A DNA stretch of 64,000 nucleotides from Methylophaga sp. (GTDB lineage Bacteria > Pseudomonadota > Gammaproteobacteria > Nitrosococcales > Methylophagaceae): NCBI GenBank assembly GCA_002706095.1, contig PAJP01000023.1:372001-436000 (forward strand). Reading direction: 5' to 3'. The notes under the pieces are model-generated. The model worked only from the letters and a program-made list of their open reading frames with translations. It did not search any database and was not told where the DNA came from. Positions 27,224-36,744 of the stretch are shown here, one piece after another; within the stretch, counting starts at the first letter, position 1; every line of letters starts with the position of its first letter. The position numbers and the translations under genes are program-made.

Positions 27224-28756
27224 TTATGCCAGCTTGTCATCAGCAATATGATAATGCGGATCTTCCATCACATTGACTTCAATAAGATCCGCTGCATTGT
27301 TCAGTAATTGTTTACACTCTTCACTTAAATGTCTCAAATGCAGTGTTTTCCCAGCTTTGATATAACGATCTGCCAACGAATCAATAGCTTCAATAGCGGA
27401 ATGGTCATAAACCCGCGAGTTTTTGAAATCGAGAATGACGTCATCCGCATCATCATTTTTCGGATCAAATAAATCATTAAAGTTACGCACCGAACTAAAG
27501 AATAATGGTCCGTTTAATTCATGAACAATAGAGCCTTGTTCATTTTTATAACTTTTCAGATAGATATGTTTGGCATGTTGCCAGGCGAAAACCAACGCAG
27601 ACATGATGATACCAGTGATCACGGCGATAGCCAGATCGGTAAAGACAGTAATCACGGCGACGGAAATACCGATAATGGCATCCGGTAATGGAATACGGCC
27701 AAGTAAGCGGAAACTCGCCCATTCGAAGGTACCCAGTACCACCATAAACATCACGCCCGTTAAAGCCGCAATAGGGATGATTTCAATCAGTGGTGATGCA
27801 AATAAAATAAAACAAAGTAAGAATAAGGCTGCCGAGATACCAGATAATCTACCGCGACCACCCGAGTTAATATTGATCATACTTTGACCAATCATGGCAC
27901 AACCGCCCATGCCGCCAAAAAAGCCTGTTACGGTGTTAGCGACACCTTGACCAATACATTCTTTATTTGGGCGGCCGGTTGTTTCTGTGATTTCATCAAT
28001 GAGCGTGAGGGTTAGTAAGGACTCTGTTAAACCAATAAACGCTAAGATAAAGGAGTAGGGCGCGATAATCAGTAATGTTTCCATATTGAAGGGAACCATC
28101 GGAATACTGAACTCTGGAAGACCGCCGGCAATAGAAGCAATATCACCTACATTACGAATATCAAGATGCAGGCCAATTGCCACTAGAGTAACCACAATAA
28201 TAGCGGCCAAAGAGGATGGGAAAGCTTTAGTTAACTTAGGCAAGAAATAGCTAATCGCCATGGTTAAAGCGACCAGACCTAACATCCACCATAATGGCTC
28301 ACCTGACAACCATTGTTCTTCGCCATTTTCACCGGTGACTTTAAAGGCTTTGAGTTGGGCCAGAAAGATGACCATGGCGAGACCATTTACAAACCCCAAC
28401 ATAACCGGAAGTGGGACAATACGAATAAATTTACCCAACCGGAATACCCCAGCCAGGATTTGCAGAATGCCCATTAACACGACAGTGGCAAATAAATATT
28501 CCACACCGTGTTGTGCCACCAATGCCACCATAACAACCGCTAACGCGCCTGTCGCACCTGAAATCATACCTGGCCGGCCACCAATCGCCGCGGTGATAAG
28601 TCCGACAAGAAATGCAGCATATAAACCGACTAAAGGCTCAACACCAGCCACAAAGGCAAAAGCCACCGCTTCTGGCACAAGCGCTAAGGCAACAGTCAGT
28701 CCAGATAACACATCATTCTTTATGTTTTGTGGGCGTTTCAGTAACAGATTAAACAT
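27224..28756 (-). CDS. SulP-family anion transporter (sulfate/bicarbonate type)
   Basis: 510 residues; about 10-12 hydrophobic segments in residues 15-395, then a cytoplasmic STAS domain (about 400-500, DDVILDFKNSRVYDHSAIEA). SulP proteins carry sulfate, bicarbonate or other anions. The segments GRPNKECIGQGVANTVTGFFGGMGG are of the short SulP type that includes the cyanobacterial Na+/bicarbonate transporter BicA. The substrate is not fixed by sequence. The ATG is preceded by AAGGG. Two micro membrane proteins follow downstream on the same strand. Confidence 0.87.
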   Translation of the reverse strand: MFNLLLKRPQNIKNDVLSGLTVALALVPEAVAFAFVAGVEPLVGLYAAFLVGLITAAIGGRPGMISGATGALAVVMVALVAQHGVEYLFATVVLMGILQILAGVFRLGKFIRIVPLPVMLGFVNGLAMVIFLAQLKAFKVTGENGEEQWLSGEPLWWMLGLVALTMAISYFLPKLTKAFPSSLAAIIVVTLVAIGLHLDIRNVGDIASIAGGLPEFSIPMVPFNMETLLIIAPYSFILAFIGLTESLLTLTLIDEITETTGRPNKECIGQGVANTVTGFFGGMGGCAMIGQSMININSGGRGRLSGISAALFLLCFILFASPLIEIIPIAALTGVMFMVVLGTFEWASFRLLGRIPLPDAIIGISVAVITVFTDLAIAVITGIIMSALVFAWQHAKHIYLKSYKNEQGSIVHELNGPLFFSSVRNFNDLFDPKNDDADDVILDFKNSRVYDHSAIEAIDSLADRYIKAGKTLHLRHLSEECKQLLNNAADLIEVNVMEDPHYHIADDKLA

Positions 28757-29060
28757 AGGATCCCTTTATAAACCAAACCGAGCTATGACTCATACACACC
28801 ATGCATAGCAAGGTGCTAGCAGTAATTTATTTTGATTTTGACTGAGTCATGAGAGGTAAGCCTTCGATGGGAAAGGCTTGAAAAGGCGACAATTATCGCT
28901 GAAACACGGCATTAAGTCTAGTTATCCCTTGAATTTACTCCTTTAATAACAAAGATATAAGCTCGCCTTGTTCATGTGGATATGATTGAAAATAATACTT
29001 GCTGAAATGGAATAAATTCTCTATATTTTCTCTTCTCAATATTTTCTCTAAAAGGAAGAG
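28757..29060. promoter_or_regulatory. Divergent sulP/lexA intergenic region
   Basis: 304 bp without a credible gene. It should hold both divergent promoters. No CTGT-N8-ACAG LexA box was found. Instead an 11 bp direct repeat ATATTTTCTCT occurs at 29023-29033 and 29039-29049, just before the lexA ribosome site; it could be an operator for this LexA. Confidence 0.4.
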
Positions 29061-29672
29061 ATGATGCTGACCGAACGTGAACAAGATACATTGAATTTTA
29101 TTCGTCAATACATAGATGAACAGGGACGTTCACCGCTGGTTTCTGAGATTGCCAAGGGCTTAGGGATAAAGTCTCAAGGCACAACCCATCGTTATATCCA
29201 GGCATTGGTGGATGCCGGACTTCTAGAGCGACATGTCGGAAGAACACGAGGACTGCACTTAACCGAGCAGCCTGACCCTGCTCCGCTGACATCCGTCACT
29301 TTGCCAGTAAAAGGAAAAATCGCCGCTGGCCGCTTAGTGGAAGCCATTGCTGATGAGTCTGAAATTGATTTGAGCGATATGTTTACTGGAAAGGGACGGT
29401 TTGTACTGAAAGTAAACGGTGACTCGATGATTGATAAGGCCATTATGTCGGGCGATTATGTCGTGGTGCAATCCCAGCCAACAGCACGTCATGGCGATAT
29501 TGTTGTTGCTTTGGTGGATGGGTTTGATGCCACCCTGAAAACGCTGTTAATTAATAACGATGGCACCGTGACATTAATGCCTGCTAATGCTAATTATGAA
29601 CCTGTCACCTTGCCTGCCAGTCGTGTACGGGTCCAAGGTGTAGTGGTCGGTCAGTTACGTACCTATCCTTAA
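29061..29672 (+). CDS. lexA: LexA-type SOS repressor
   Basis: 203 residues. N-terminal winged helix (about 1-68: LTEREQDTLNFIRQYIDEQG, then SEIAKGLGIKSQGTTHRYIQ). The C-terminal peptidase domain has the Ala89-Gly90 cleavage site (KIAAGRLVEA), Ser122 in NGDSMID and Lys160 in DGFDATLK, so self-cleavage should work. The recognition helix (SQGTTHRYIQALVDAGLLER) differs from E. coli LexA, which fits the absence of an E. coli-type box upstream. A Y-family polymerase gene follows by 3 bp, so this is a lexA-polymerase operon. Confidence 0.9.
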   Translation: MMLTEREQDTLNFIRQYIDEQGRSPLVSEIAKGLGIKSQGTTHRYIQALVDAGLLERHVGRTRGLHLTEQPDPAPLTSVTLPVKGKIAAGRLVEAIADESEIDLSDMFTGKGRFVLKVNGDSMIDKAIMSGDYVVVQSQPTARHGDIVVALVDGFDATLKTLLINNDGTVTLMPANANYEPVTLPASRVRVQGVVVGQLRTYP

Positions 29673-29675
29673 ATA

Positions 29676-30908
29676 ATGACTATTGATGCCTTATCACCAT
29701 GGCCACGCATGATCGCCTTAGTGGATATGGATTGTTTTTTTGCCCAAGTAGAGCAGATGGATAATGCTGATTGGTTCAAAAAGCCGGTAGCCGTAACCAA
29801 TGGTCTTCAGGGAACGACGATTATTACCTGTTCCTATGAAGCCAGAGCATTTGGCGTACATACCGGAATGCGTTTGAAACAGGCCAGACAGTTATGTCCT
29901 GGCCTGATCCATGCGCCTTCACGGCCATATCGCTATGCTGAGTTATCAACACGCATCATGGAAGGCTTAATCGACATTACGCCGGATGTGGAAGTGTTCA
30001 GCGTAGACGAAGCTTTTTTGGATTTGACGCGTTGTCAGACTTTATACAAAGGCGCAATGAATATTGCTTATCTCATTAAGAGAAGAGTCTGGCAGGTTTC
30101 AGGTTTACGCTGTTCTGTTGGAGTGAGTGGAGACAAAACTACAGCGAAATTCGCTGCCAAAAAGGAAAAGCCTGATGGCATGACCGTGATTCATCCGGAA
30201 GAGGCTGCTGACGTGCTGGCTCCCGAACCTGTCACGGCGCTGAGTGGGATTAATAAGGGGATTGGTCGTTTTTTAGCGCATTATGGAGTGGAACGCTGTG
30301 GTGAAATGAAAAACATACCGATGAGCCTGTTATCAAAACGGTTTGGTCATTTAGGTCGGCGTATATGGCTCATGGCACAAGGACAAGATCCGGAGCGTCT
30401 GACGTTTAATGTGAAAGCACCTAAAACCATTGGTCATGGCAAGGTACTCCCGCCTGGCACCCATCAAAAAAATACGGTCTTGATCTATTTACAGCATATG
30501 GCAGAGAAAGTGGCAGCCAGGATGCGTTGTTTTCATTATCAGGCTGAATGTTTTTTTATTGGTTTAAAAACAGAGCGCGGATGGCTTAAAACCAAAGCCC
30601 ATGCAGGTATCTATACCGATGATGGACACGTCATTTATCAGTTATGTAAAGCGTTTGTTGATTTTTATTGGGCGGGACAAGGTGTTTGGCAGGTACAGGT
30701 GACAGCCTTATCACCTCAACAAGGAAAACAATTAGATTTATTCGAGCAACCTGATTTACAAAGAGAACATATCAACCAGACCGTTGATAAAGTCAATTAC
30801 CGGTACGGAGAGCTGACCTTGGCGCCTGCCAGACTCTTGCAGAAGTCTACTATGCCCAATGTTATTGCACCCGCCTGGAAACCCAAAGGACATCGAAAAA
30901 CCATATAA
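29676..30908 (+). CDS. Y-family DNA polymerase (DinB/UmuC superfamily)
   Basis: 410 residues. Translesion polymerase: palm motif ALVDMDCFFAQVEQ with catalytic Asp pair, fingers SYEARAFGVHTGMRLKQA, second acidic motif VFSVDEAFLDL, then RCSVGVSGDKTTAKFAAKKEKPDG. It has a little-finger domain and a C-terminal tail with QLDLFEQ, a likely beta-clamp binding motif. Placement directly after lexA predicts strong SOS induction. Sequence is DinB-like but divergent, with longer C-terminus, so naming it dinB is not safe. Confidence 0.85.
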   Translation: MTIDALSPWPRMIALVDMDCFFAQVEQMDNADWFKKPVAVTNGLQGTTIITCSYEARAFGVHTGMRLKQARQLCPGLIHAPSRPYRYAELSTRIMEGLIDITPDVEVFSVDEAFLDLTRCQTLYKGAMNIAYLIKRRVWQVSGLRCSVGVSGDKTTAKFAAKKEKPDGMTVIHPEEAADVLAPEPVTALSGINKGIGRFLAHYGVERCGEMKNIPMSLLSKRFGHLGRRIWLMAQGQDPERLTFNVKAPKTIGHGKVLPPGTHQKNTVLIYLQHMAEKVAARMRCFHYQAECFFIGLKTERGWLKTKAHAGIYTDDGHVIYQLCKAFVDFYWAGQGVWQVQVTALSPQQGKQLDLFEQPDLQREHINQTVDKVNYRYGELTLAPARLLQKSTMPNVIAPAWKPKGHRKTI

Positions 30909-30935
30909 AAAAGCCGGCGGGGAAGCCGGCTTTTT
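30908..30935. terminator. Bidirectional terminator between the polymerase gene and galU
   Basis: Stem AAAAAGCCGGC / GCCGGCTTTTT with GGGGAA-type loop. A and T runs on both sides serve the convergent genes. Confidence 0.92.
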
Positions 30936-30952
30936 GAAGAGCGAATCAGTGT

Positions 30953-31807
30953 TTACTTTTTAGCATGATCACGCTGGTAGTAGTAGTTAGTCGCTTCAAC
31001 AAAGCCATCAATACTACCGCAGTCAAAACGGTGACCTTTAAATTTGAGTGCCAAAACGCGTTTTTCTTTTGCCAGAGTACGGATAGCATCAGTGATTTGT
31101 ACTTCACCATTGGCACCAGGCGCTGTTTTTTCAATGTATTCAAAGATATCAGGCGTTAATACGTAACGACCAATAATACCTAGCTGACTTGGCGCATCTT
31201 CAGGTTTTGGTTTTTCTACCATGTCATCGACTTCAAACAGACCATCTTCGATTTCACGGCCAGATATAACTCCGTAGCTGCTGATGTTATCGCCGGGTAC
31301 TTCTTCAATAGCAATAACACTACAGTTATATTTTTCGTAGACTTCAACCAATTGGCCTAATGCACGTTTGCTTACATCTTCATCTGTACGGGCGCACAAG
31401 TCGTCAGCCAGGATAACGGCAAATGGTTCATCACCAATGATGGGTTGACCTGTCAAAATCGCATGGCCTAAGCCAAGCATTTCACGCTGTCTCATAAAGA
31501 TGAAGTTACAGGTATCCATCACTTCACGAATATCTTCCAGATGTTTCTCTTTACTGGTACCACGGATTTGGTGTTCTAATTCGTAACTGGTGTCGAAATG
31601 ATCAGCAATCGCACGTTTACCTCGACCAGTGATGAAACCTACTTCAGTGACGCCAGCCTCAATGGCTTCTTCGACACCATATTGAATAAGAGGCTTGTTA
31701 ACGACAGGTAACATCTCTTTAGGCATGGCTTTGGTGGCTGGCAGGAATCGTGTGCCATAACCAGCTACAGGGAAAAGACATTTACGAATTTTTTTTACTG
31801 ATTGCAT
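30953..31807 (-). CDS. galU: UTP-glucose-1-phosphate uridylyltransferase
   Basis: 284 residues. Makes UDP-glucose from glucose 1-phosphate and UTP. Nucleotidyltransferase motif FPVAGYGTRFLPATKAMPKE at the N-terminus, catalytic EMLPVVNKPLIQY, and VEKPKPEDAPS. ATG preceded by AAGGA. It is the last gene of the leftward glucosylglycerate operon, 61 bp after the phosphorylase gene. There it can turn the glucose 1-phosphate released by the phosphorylase back into a sugar nucleotide for GpgS. Confidence 0.95.
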   Translation of the reverse strand: MQSVKKIRKCLFPVAGYGTRFLPATKAMPKEMLPVVNKPLIQYGVEEAIEAGVTEVGFITGRGKRAIADHFDTSYELEHQIRGTSKEKHLEDIREVMDTCNFIFMRQREMLGLGHAILTGQPIIGDEPFAVILADDLCARTDEDVSKRALGQLVEVYEKYNCSVIAIEEVPGDNISSYGVISGREIEDGLFEVDDMVEKPKPEDAPSQLGIIGRYVLTPDIFEYIEKTAPGANGEVQITDAIRTLAKEKRVLALKFKGHRFDCGSIDGFVEATNYYYQRDHAKK

Positions 31808-31868
31808 TCATTAATCCTTATTTTTTATATAGCTTAGCTAAATGGTATGAAAGTCTGATGACAATACC

Positions 31869-33623
31869 TTAGCCATTTGTAATCCATAGTACTTGGTATG
31901 GCGCAACTGTAATCATGTCAGATGAACCATCTAGAATAACACCACTTATCAGGTCCCACCATCGGTCTGTAACAACCAGATTGAGGTTGGCAATACGAAG
32001 TGGTTGTTCGGTATCGCTGATATTGTAAATGCAGAAGATACTTTGTCTTCTGTCCATACTTTGTCGCCAAAACCCAAACAGTTTTTCACCAAGGTGCAGT
32101 GTAAACTGAGTGGCATTCGGATGAAAAGCCCGCTGTTGTTTTCTTAGATGTATCAGCTTCTTAAGTAATTCTGAAACTTGTGCATGTTGAGATGATGGCG
32201 TTGATAATTCGTTCATCAAGGAAGCTTCATCCCATTCATGACGATTAATCGAACGGTTTTGTTCCGTGTGTTCCAGCTTTTCTAAATCATTACTGGTAGC
32301 GAGCAAGCTATGAATATAAATGCCAGGAATACCTTCTAAAGCCAGCATGATGGCGTGAGCACAGATAAAACGGTCAATATTCCACTCATCTTTACCTGAT
32401 GTTGTGCCTTGAAGTGCATCAAACAGTGAGATATTGATTTCATAAGGTTTTTTTACACCATTTTCGCCTTCCCGCCAGGAAATACGCCCACCAAATTGCT
32501 GCATAGTACTGATTAAAGAAGCAATCTCAGCTTCACTTAATAAGCCTTCAGCCGGCCTCAGGCCTATGCCGTCATGCGAAGCAATAAAGTTAAAGTATGC
32601 TGTCCCATGTTGTGCTGGCGGCATGCTCATCAACCACTGTTTTAAATAAAAACAGTCTCCAGTGACTAGCGTATTGACCAAAAGAGGCGGCAGCGAAAAA
32701 TTGTAGATACAGTGAGCTTCATTAGCATTACCAAAATAACTCAGGTTTTCTCTGTTTGGGATATTAGTTTCAGTGATAATGATGGCATTTGGATCCACGT
32801 GTTGAATCAAACTTCGCATCAACCGGACTACTTCATGTGTTTCTGGAAGATTGAGGCAGTTTGTACCGATTTTTTTCCACAAGAAAGCCACCGCATCCAG
32901 CCGGAAAATATGCACTCCTTTATCCAGATAAAAGCGAACGATATTAATAAATTCTTTTAACACTTCAGGGTTACGGAAATCAAAATCCACCTGAGTATGA
33001 CTGAAAGTGCACCAGACATATTGAGTGCCATCATGAGTTTCTGTTTCACGGAGCAAGGGGCTGGTTCTCGGTCTGACTACCTGACTGATGGGCGTGCTTG
33101 GTGACGTGGTGAAAAAATAGTCATGACCTGGACCATCACCTTTAATAAAGTTCTTAAACCAAGTGCCGCTGCTGGAACCATGATTGATAACAAGATCAGC
33201 CATCAGACGATAATCACTGGCAATGGCTTCAATGTCCTCCCAATCTCCCAGTGCTTTATTAACTTCATAATAATCCATGACGGCAAAGCCATCATCTGAG
33301 CAATATGGGAAAAATGGCAAGATATGCACGCCATTTATATAACCACTGATTTCATTATTAAGAAAACGATGCAGCGTTTTTAAAGGTGCTTCACCTTCTT
33401 TTTTTACACTATTACCGTAGGTAATAAGAACAATATCCGTTTGATCCCAGTTATTTTTATGCGCAATGCTTTCTTTGAAATCCTGATCTAACCGCATGAT
33501 GCGGATAATGTCATCGCATAAGGTGTCTAGCGAAAAATCAGTAGAGGTCTCAGAATAAATAGCGTTGAGATGATGGAGAACTGTCTCTTTTAATCGTTGA
33601 AGTTGCTCATCATTGGGTGTCAT
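31869..33623 (-). CDS. Glucosylglycerate phosphorylase (GH13_18)
   Basis: 584 residues, sucrose-phosphorylase family. Expected reaction: glucosylglycerate + phosphate to glucose 1-phosphate + D-glycerate. GH13 motifs: [11 protein letters not shown], nucleophile Asp in [13 protein letters not shown], acid/base Glu in [10 protein letters not shown], and [13 protein letters not shown] with the third carboxylate. The [12 protein letters not shown] loop is typical of the glucosylglycerate/YcjM-like group rather than true sucrose phosphorylases. The neighbours gpgS, a glycerate kinase and a phosphoglycerate phosphatase strongly support this substrate. Starts 12 bp after gpgS. A sucrose phosphorylase is the alternative but less likely. 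Confidence 0.82.
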   Translation of the reverse strand: MTPNDEQLQRLKETVLHHLNAIYSETSTDFSLDTLCDDIIRIMRLDQDFKESIAHKNNWDQTDIVLITYGNSVKKEGEAPLKTLHRFLNNEISGYINGVHILPFFPYCSDDGFAVMDYYEVNKALGDWEDIEAIASDYRLMADLVINHGSSSGTWFKNFIKGDGPGHDYFFTTSPSTPISQVVRPRTSPLLRETETHDGTQYVWCTFSHTQVDFDFRNPEVLKEFINIVRFYLDKGVHIFRLDAVAFLWKKIGTNCLNLPETHEVVRLMRSLIQHVDPNAIIITETNIPNRENLSYFGNANEAHCIYNFSLPPLLVNTLVTGDCFYLKQWLMSMPPAQHGTAYFNFIASHDGIGLRPAEGLLSEAEIASLISTMQQFGGRISWREGENGVKKPYEINISLFDALQGTTSGKDEWNIDRFICAHAIMLALEGIPGIYIHSLLATSNDLEKLEHTEQNRSINRHEWDEASLMNELSTPSSQHAQVSELLKKLIHLRKQQRAFHPNATQFTLHLGEKLFGFWRQSMDRRQSIFCIYNISDTEQPLRIANLNLVVTDRWWDLISGVILDGSSDMITVAPYQVLWITNG

Positions 33624-33635
33624 TTTTGGTATCCC

Positions 33636-34859
33636 TTATGCAGAAAAATCCTGATAGTCAGCTTCAACAGCATCATAAATTCGTTCAAAAATATCTGGCA
33701 ATGCACTCTGTACTCGGCTCCAGCTTGGCGTGAAGGGGACTTCCATTGGATTCTCCAGGAACATTTGACCTGCATCCATGATGTTTTTAGCAAACATTTC
33801 AACAGACTCTTCTTCCTGATGAATGTCGAAATGCAGGCCGTTCATCACTGCATCATTGTGGTAGGTTTCCACAAAATCGAGTGCGATACGGTAATAAGTC
33901 GCTTTTAGCGTTCGGAATGATTCAGGCGTGAATACCGTACCTTTCGTGGCTAGTTTTCTAAATAGCGATTTGGCAATGTCGATCGACATCTTTGATAAGC
34001 CGGCCTGCTGATCATCCGGTGATAATTCTTGATGCTTATGATCATAAACTTGGGCTACATCCACCTGACAGAGTCGATTATTGGCATAGTTACGATGCAT
34101 CTCTGATAACACACCTATTTCCAGACCCCAGTCACTCGGGATACGAATATCAGATAATACATCGCGTCTGAATGAAAACTCACCGGCCAGCGGGTATCGG
34201 AAGCTATCCATATATTCCAGATAAGGCTGGTTACCGACGACCATCTTCAGTGCGCGGATAAGCGGCGTGACGAGTAAACGATTCACACGGCCATTTAGCT
34301 TTCCACTGGCCACGCGAGCGTAATAACCTTTACAAAACTCATAATTAAACATCGGGTTAGCGACAGGGTAGATTAAGCGTGCGAGTAAATCACTGGTGTA
34401 AGTCACTATGTCGCAATCATGCAGGGCAATTGATTCCGCTTTTCCAGAGGCAATGATATAGCCCATGCAATACCAGACATTACGACCTTTACCTTTTTCT
34501 TTTGGCGCGAGCCCCAGCGATTGCAGTTCTTCGTCAATCGCGGTGAGTCTCGGCCCATCATTCCATAAAATACGATGGTGCTGTGGCAAGGCCGAAAAGA
34601 AGTTAATGGCATGACGATATTGATCTTCATCCGCGCGATCCAGACCAATAACAATTTCAGATAAGTAAGGAACCGTTTTAAGCTGCTGAATAATATTAGG
34701 GAGCGCCTCACCTTCAAGCTCTGAAAAAAGGGAAGGGAGCAGTAATCCCATAGGTCTTTGTTTGCTAAATTGAACAAGATCGCTTTCGAGATCAGCTAAG
34801 TGGCGATCTGTTAAGTTATGAAGAGTAGTAATAATCCCATTCTGGTGAAAATCAGCCAT
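33636..34859 (-). CDS. gpgS: Glucosyl-3-phosphoglycerate synthase (GpgS)
   Basis: 407 residues from ATG 34859, chosen because GAGG precedes it and it overlaps the upstream stop by only 8 bp; the longer frame would overlap by 71 bp. A GT-A glycosyltransferase of the GT81 type that moves glucose from an NDP-glucose to 3-phosphoglycerate. Visible features: ITTLHNLTDR start, ALHDCDIV with the metal-binding D-x-D-like motif, RNVWYCMGY, and YPLAGEFSFRRDVL with DWGLEIGVLSE, the acceptor-site segment. Mannosyl-3-phosphoglycerate synthase is less likely given the phosphorylase neighbour. Confidence 0.83.
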   Translation of the reverse strand: MADFHQNGIITTLHNLTDRHLADLESDLVQFSKQRPMGLLLPSLFSELEGEALPNIIQQLKTVPYLSEIVIGLDRADEDQYRHAINFFSALPQHHRILWNDGPRLTAIDEELQSLGLAPKEKGKGRNVWYCMGYIIASGKAESIALHDCDIVTYTSDLLARLIYPVANPMFNYEFCKGYYARVASGKLNGRVNRLLVTPLIRALKMVVGNQPYLEYMDSFRYPLAGEFSFRRDVLSDIRIPSDWGLEIGVLSEMHRNYANNRLCQVDVAQVYDHKHQELSPDDQQAGLSKMSIDIAKSLFRKLATKGTVFTPESFRTLKATYYRIALDFVETYHNDAVMNGLHFDIHQEEESVEMFAKNIMDAGQMFLENPMEVPFTPSWSRVQSALPDIFERIYDAVEADYQDFSA

Positions 34860-36630
34860 GATTGCCTCGGGGTAAGTTAAATGAATCGGAATGCTGCTTT
34901 GCATCGATGATTTGAGTGACACCTTCAGCCCAACCTTTAGGGCCGAAAAAAGTGGACACAGTTAAGTTATCTGTTCTATCTATGTCTGGTAAACCATGAA
35001 CAGGTGAGCGAATAAGCAAAGCGTAATCGGCTTGCTCTAGCATCGCTTTATCATTTTGACTGTCACCTATTCCCAGTGTCTGAATAATTTGCTGTGGTTG
35101 GGTTTGTTGGTAAACCGCGGTTAACCAGGCGAGTGCCTGACCTTTATCACATTGGCCCGAAACATGGATAAACCGTCCGCCTTCAAGAATATTGGCACCA
35201 AGTGCTGTCAGCTCAGTTATAAACTGGTGTTTGAGATTGCCGTTGCCATGCCATGACACAGGCTCACCAAACTCGCGTCTTGCAGCACAGGCAGCTGCAT
35301 GGACATTAAGACCTGTCATCGCAATAATGCCATCAATACCTGCATCAGCGAATGTTTTAAATTCATGCTGATAAGCAGGACGAACCTGATCAATCAATGA
35401 CTGCCAATGTTGTCGAGGCTGAACGAAACTTTTAACCCAATATTTCCCTCGTTTTTCAGTATCTTCTGGTTGCTGGTCAAAGTAACCTTCTGGAATATAG
35501 ACAGCCGCACCATTCTCCACAATAAAAGGGTGATGGTTGCCAAGACTATCTCTTATGAGCTCCACTTCAGCCGCTGTTTTACTGGTAACAGGTATAACGG
35601 GAATCTGATTCTGCTCAAGTGCTGCGAGTGTCGGTATGGCTTCATCAAAATGATAATTATGATGATCAAGCAGAGTGCCATCCATATCGGTAAATACTAA
35701 CCATTGATGGGGCGCATTGCTGCTTAGTTTGGTTGGTAGCGGTTGAGTGAGTTGGGTGATTTGGCGATTTTCATCAAGTTCGAATAAATAGTTCACTTTG
35801 TTTGGCAACGTGTTGAGTGTATTTTCGGTAATACGTTGATAATATTTGATAAAGCGTCCGACCGCTTTCTCATCCATAATTTGTGTGCTTGTCTGCTGCT
35901 CAGACAAGCTTGATTTTAATTTGTTTTCTTGCTCAAGCCGCCACTGATAGACACAGTCAAAAGAAGGGGCTTTGAGCATGATCCAGATATCAATCAGTTC
36001 AAACAGTTTTGGGTAAAACCTGGCTAATTGCTCATTCACATAACGTCGCCAGACTTGTGAGTCATCTTCGAACTCTTCCAAATCATTAATGGGCGCTTTA
36101 AGTAGACGATCATCCTGTGCTTCAGCTCCCAGGCACCAACCTTCAAAGATGATGACATCAACAGCTTGAGTAATGATTTCTTCTGACTCAGCAGGGGCCC
36201 GGTCGTCTTCTGCTTTATTAAATCGAGGAATGTTGACTGGAAATTGTTGGTTGATGAGCTGACTGATTGTTTTTCTAGCAAGAGCAATATCATGTGTGCC
36301 TGGTACACCACGAGTGGTTAGTAGAGGATGAATACCCTGGCCTAGCTGTATTCTTTCTTGACGAGTGAAATAAAAATCATCTAGTGATAAAGACACTACA
36401 TTGAGTGAGTAGTGTTCTCTAAGGATATAAACAGCAAGTTGGGCCAGCGTACTTTTTCCTGAACCTTGTGCACCATTAATACCTACAGTGATTGTCCTTT
36501 TTGCACTTTTATGGTGCATCGATATTTCTTCAAGAACAGGTAAATACCATTGTTCTGCAAGCGCCTGATAACTATCAGGTAATCTATGTTTTTGAAGAAA
36601 GTCGCTGATGTCGATGTTCAGCATATCCAT
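34852..36630 (-). CDS. Fusion: D-glycerate 3-kinase + glucosyl-3-phosphoglycerate phosphatase
   Basis: 592 residues in two parts. Residues 1-295 are a P-loop kinase of the plant/YggC-like glycerate 3-kinase type: Walker A GINGAQGSGKST (51-61), SLSLDDFYFTRQER, RGVPGTHD and VIIFEGWCLG. Residues 308-590 are a HAD-superfamily phosphatase of the mannosyl/glucosyl-3-phosphoglycerate phosphatase (MpgP-like) class: nucleophile DMDGTLLDHHN (315-319), VTSKTAAEVE, FIVENGAAVYIPEGYF and GIGDSQNDKAML. It would phosphorylate D-glycerate to 3-phosphoglycerate and dephosphorylate the GpgS product. First gene of the operon; overlaps gpgS by 8 bp. The linkage of both activities in one chain is unusual. Confidence 0.8.
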   Translation of the reverse strand: MDMLNIDISDFLQKHRLPDSYQALAEQWYLPVLEEISMHHKSAKRTITVGINGAQGSGKSTLAQLAVYILREHYSLNVVSLSLDDFYFTRQERIQLGQGIHPLLTTRGVPGTHDIALARKTISQLINQQFPVNIPRFNKAEDDRAPAESEEIITQAVDVIIFEGWCLGAEAQDDRLLKAPINDLEEFEDDSQVWRRYVNEQLARFYPKLFELIDIWIMLKAPSFDCVYQWRLEQENKLKSSLSEQQTSTQIMDEKAVGRFIKYYQRITENTLNTLPNKVNYLFELDENRQITQLTQPLPTKLSSNAPHQWLVFTDMDGTLLDHHNYHFDEAIPTLAALEQNQIPVIPVTSKTAAEVELIRDSLGNHHPFIVENGAAVYIPEGYFDQQPEDTEKRGKYWVKSFVQPRQHWQSLIDQVRPAYQHEFKTFADAGIDGIIAMTGLNVHAAACAARREFGEPVSWHGNGNLKHQFITELTALGANILEGGRFIHVSGQCDKGQALAWLTAVYQQTQPQQIIQTLGIGDSQNDKAMLEQADYALLIRSPVHGLPDIDRTDNLTVSTFFGPKGWAEGVTQIIDAKQHSDSFNLPRGNHG

Positions 36631-36744
36631 ATCTCTCGGCTGTCATTAACGGGTGATAGATAGCCTGATGCAGTATTCATACCGCCAATTCAAAAAACGA
36701 GGAACATACTGCTTTTTTTGTGGAAAAGTACCGCAAATCAGCGG

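Noticed and set aside
28260..28808. 182-codon open frame opposite the SulP gene
   Set aside because: Antisense shadow: biased Pro/Ala/Thr-rich composition, no homology recognised, and it lies inside a clear transporter gene.
36670..36719. GCAGTAT / ATACTGC inverted repeat followed by seven T on the plus strand
   Set aside because: Looks like a terminator, but the loop is 29 bases and no rightward gene precedes it; on the minus strand there is no T tail, so it does not fit dmeF.
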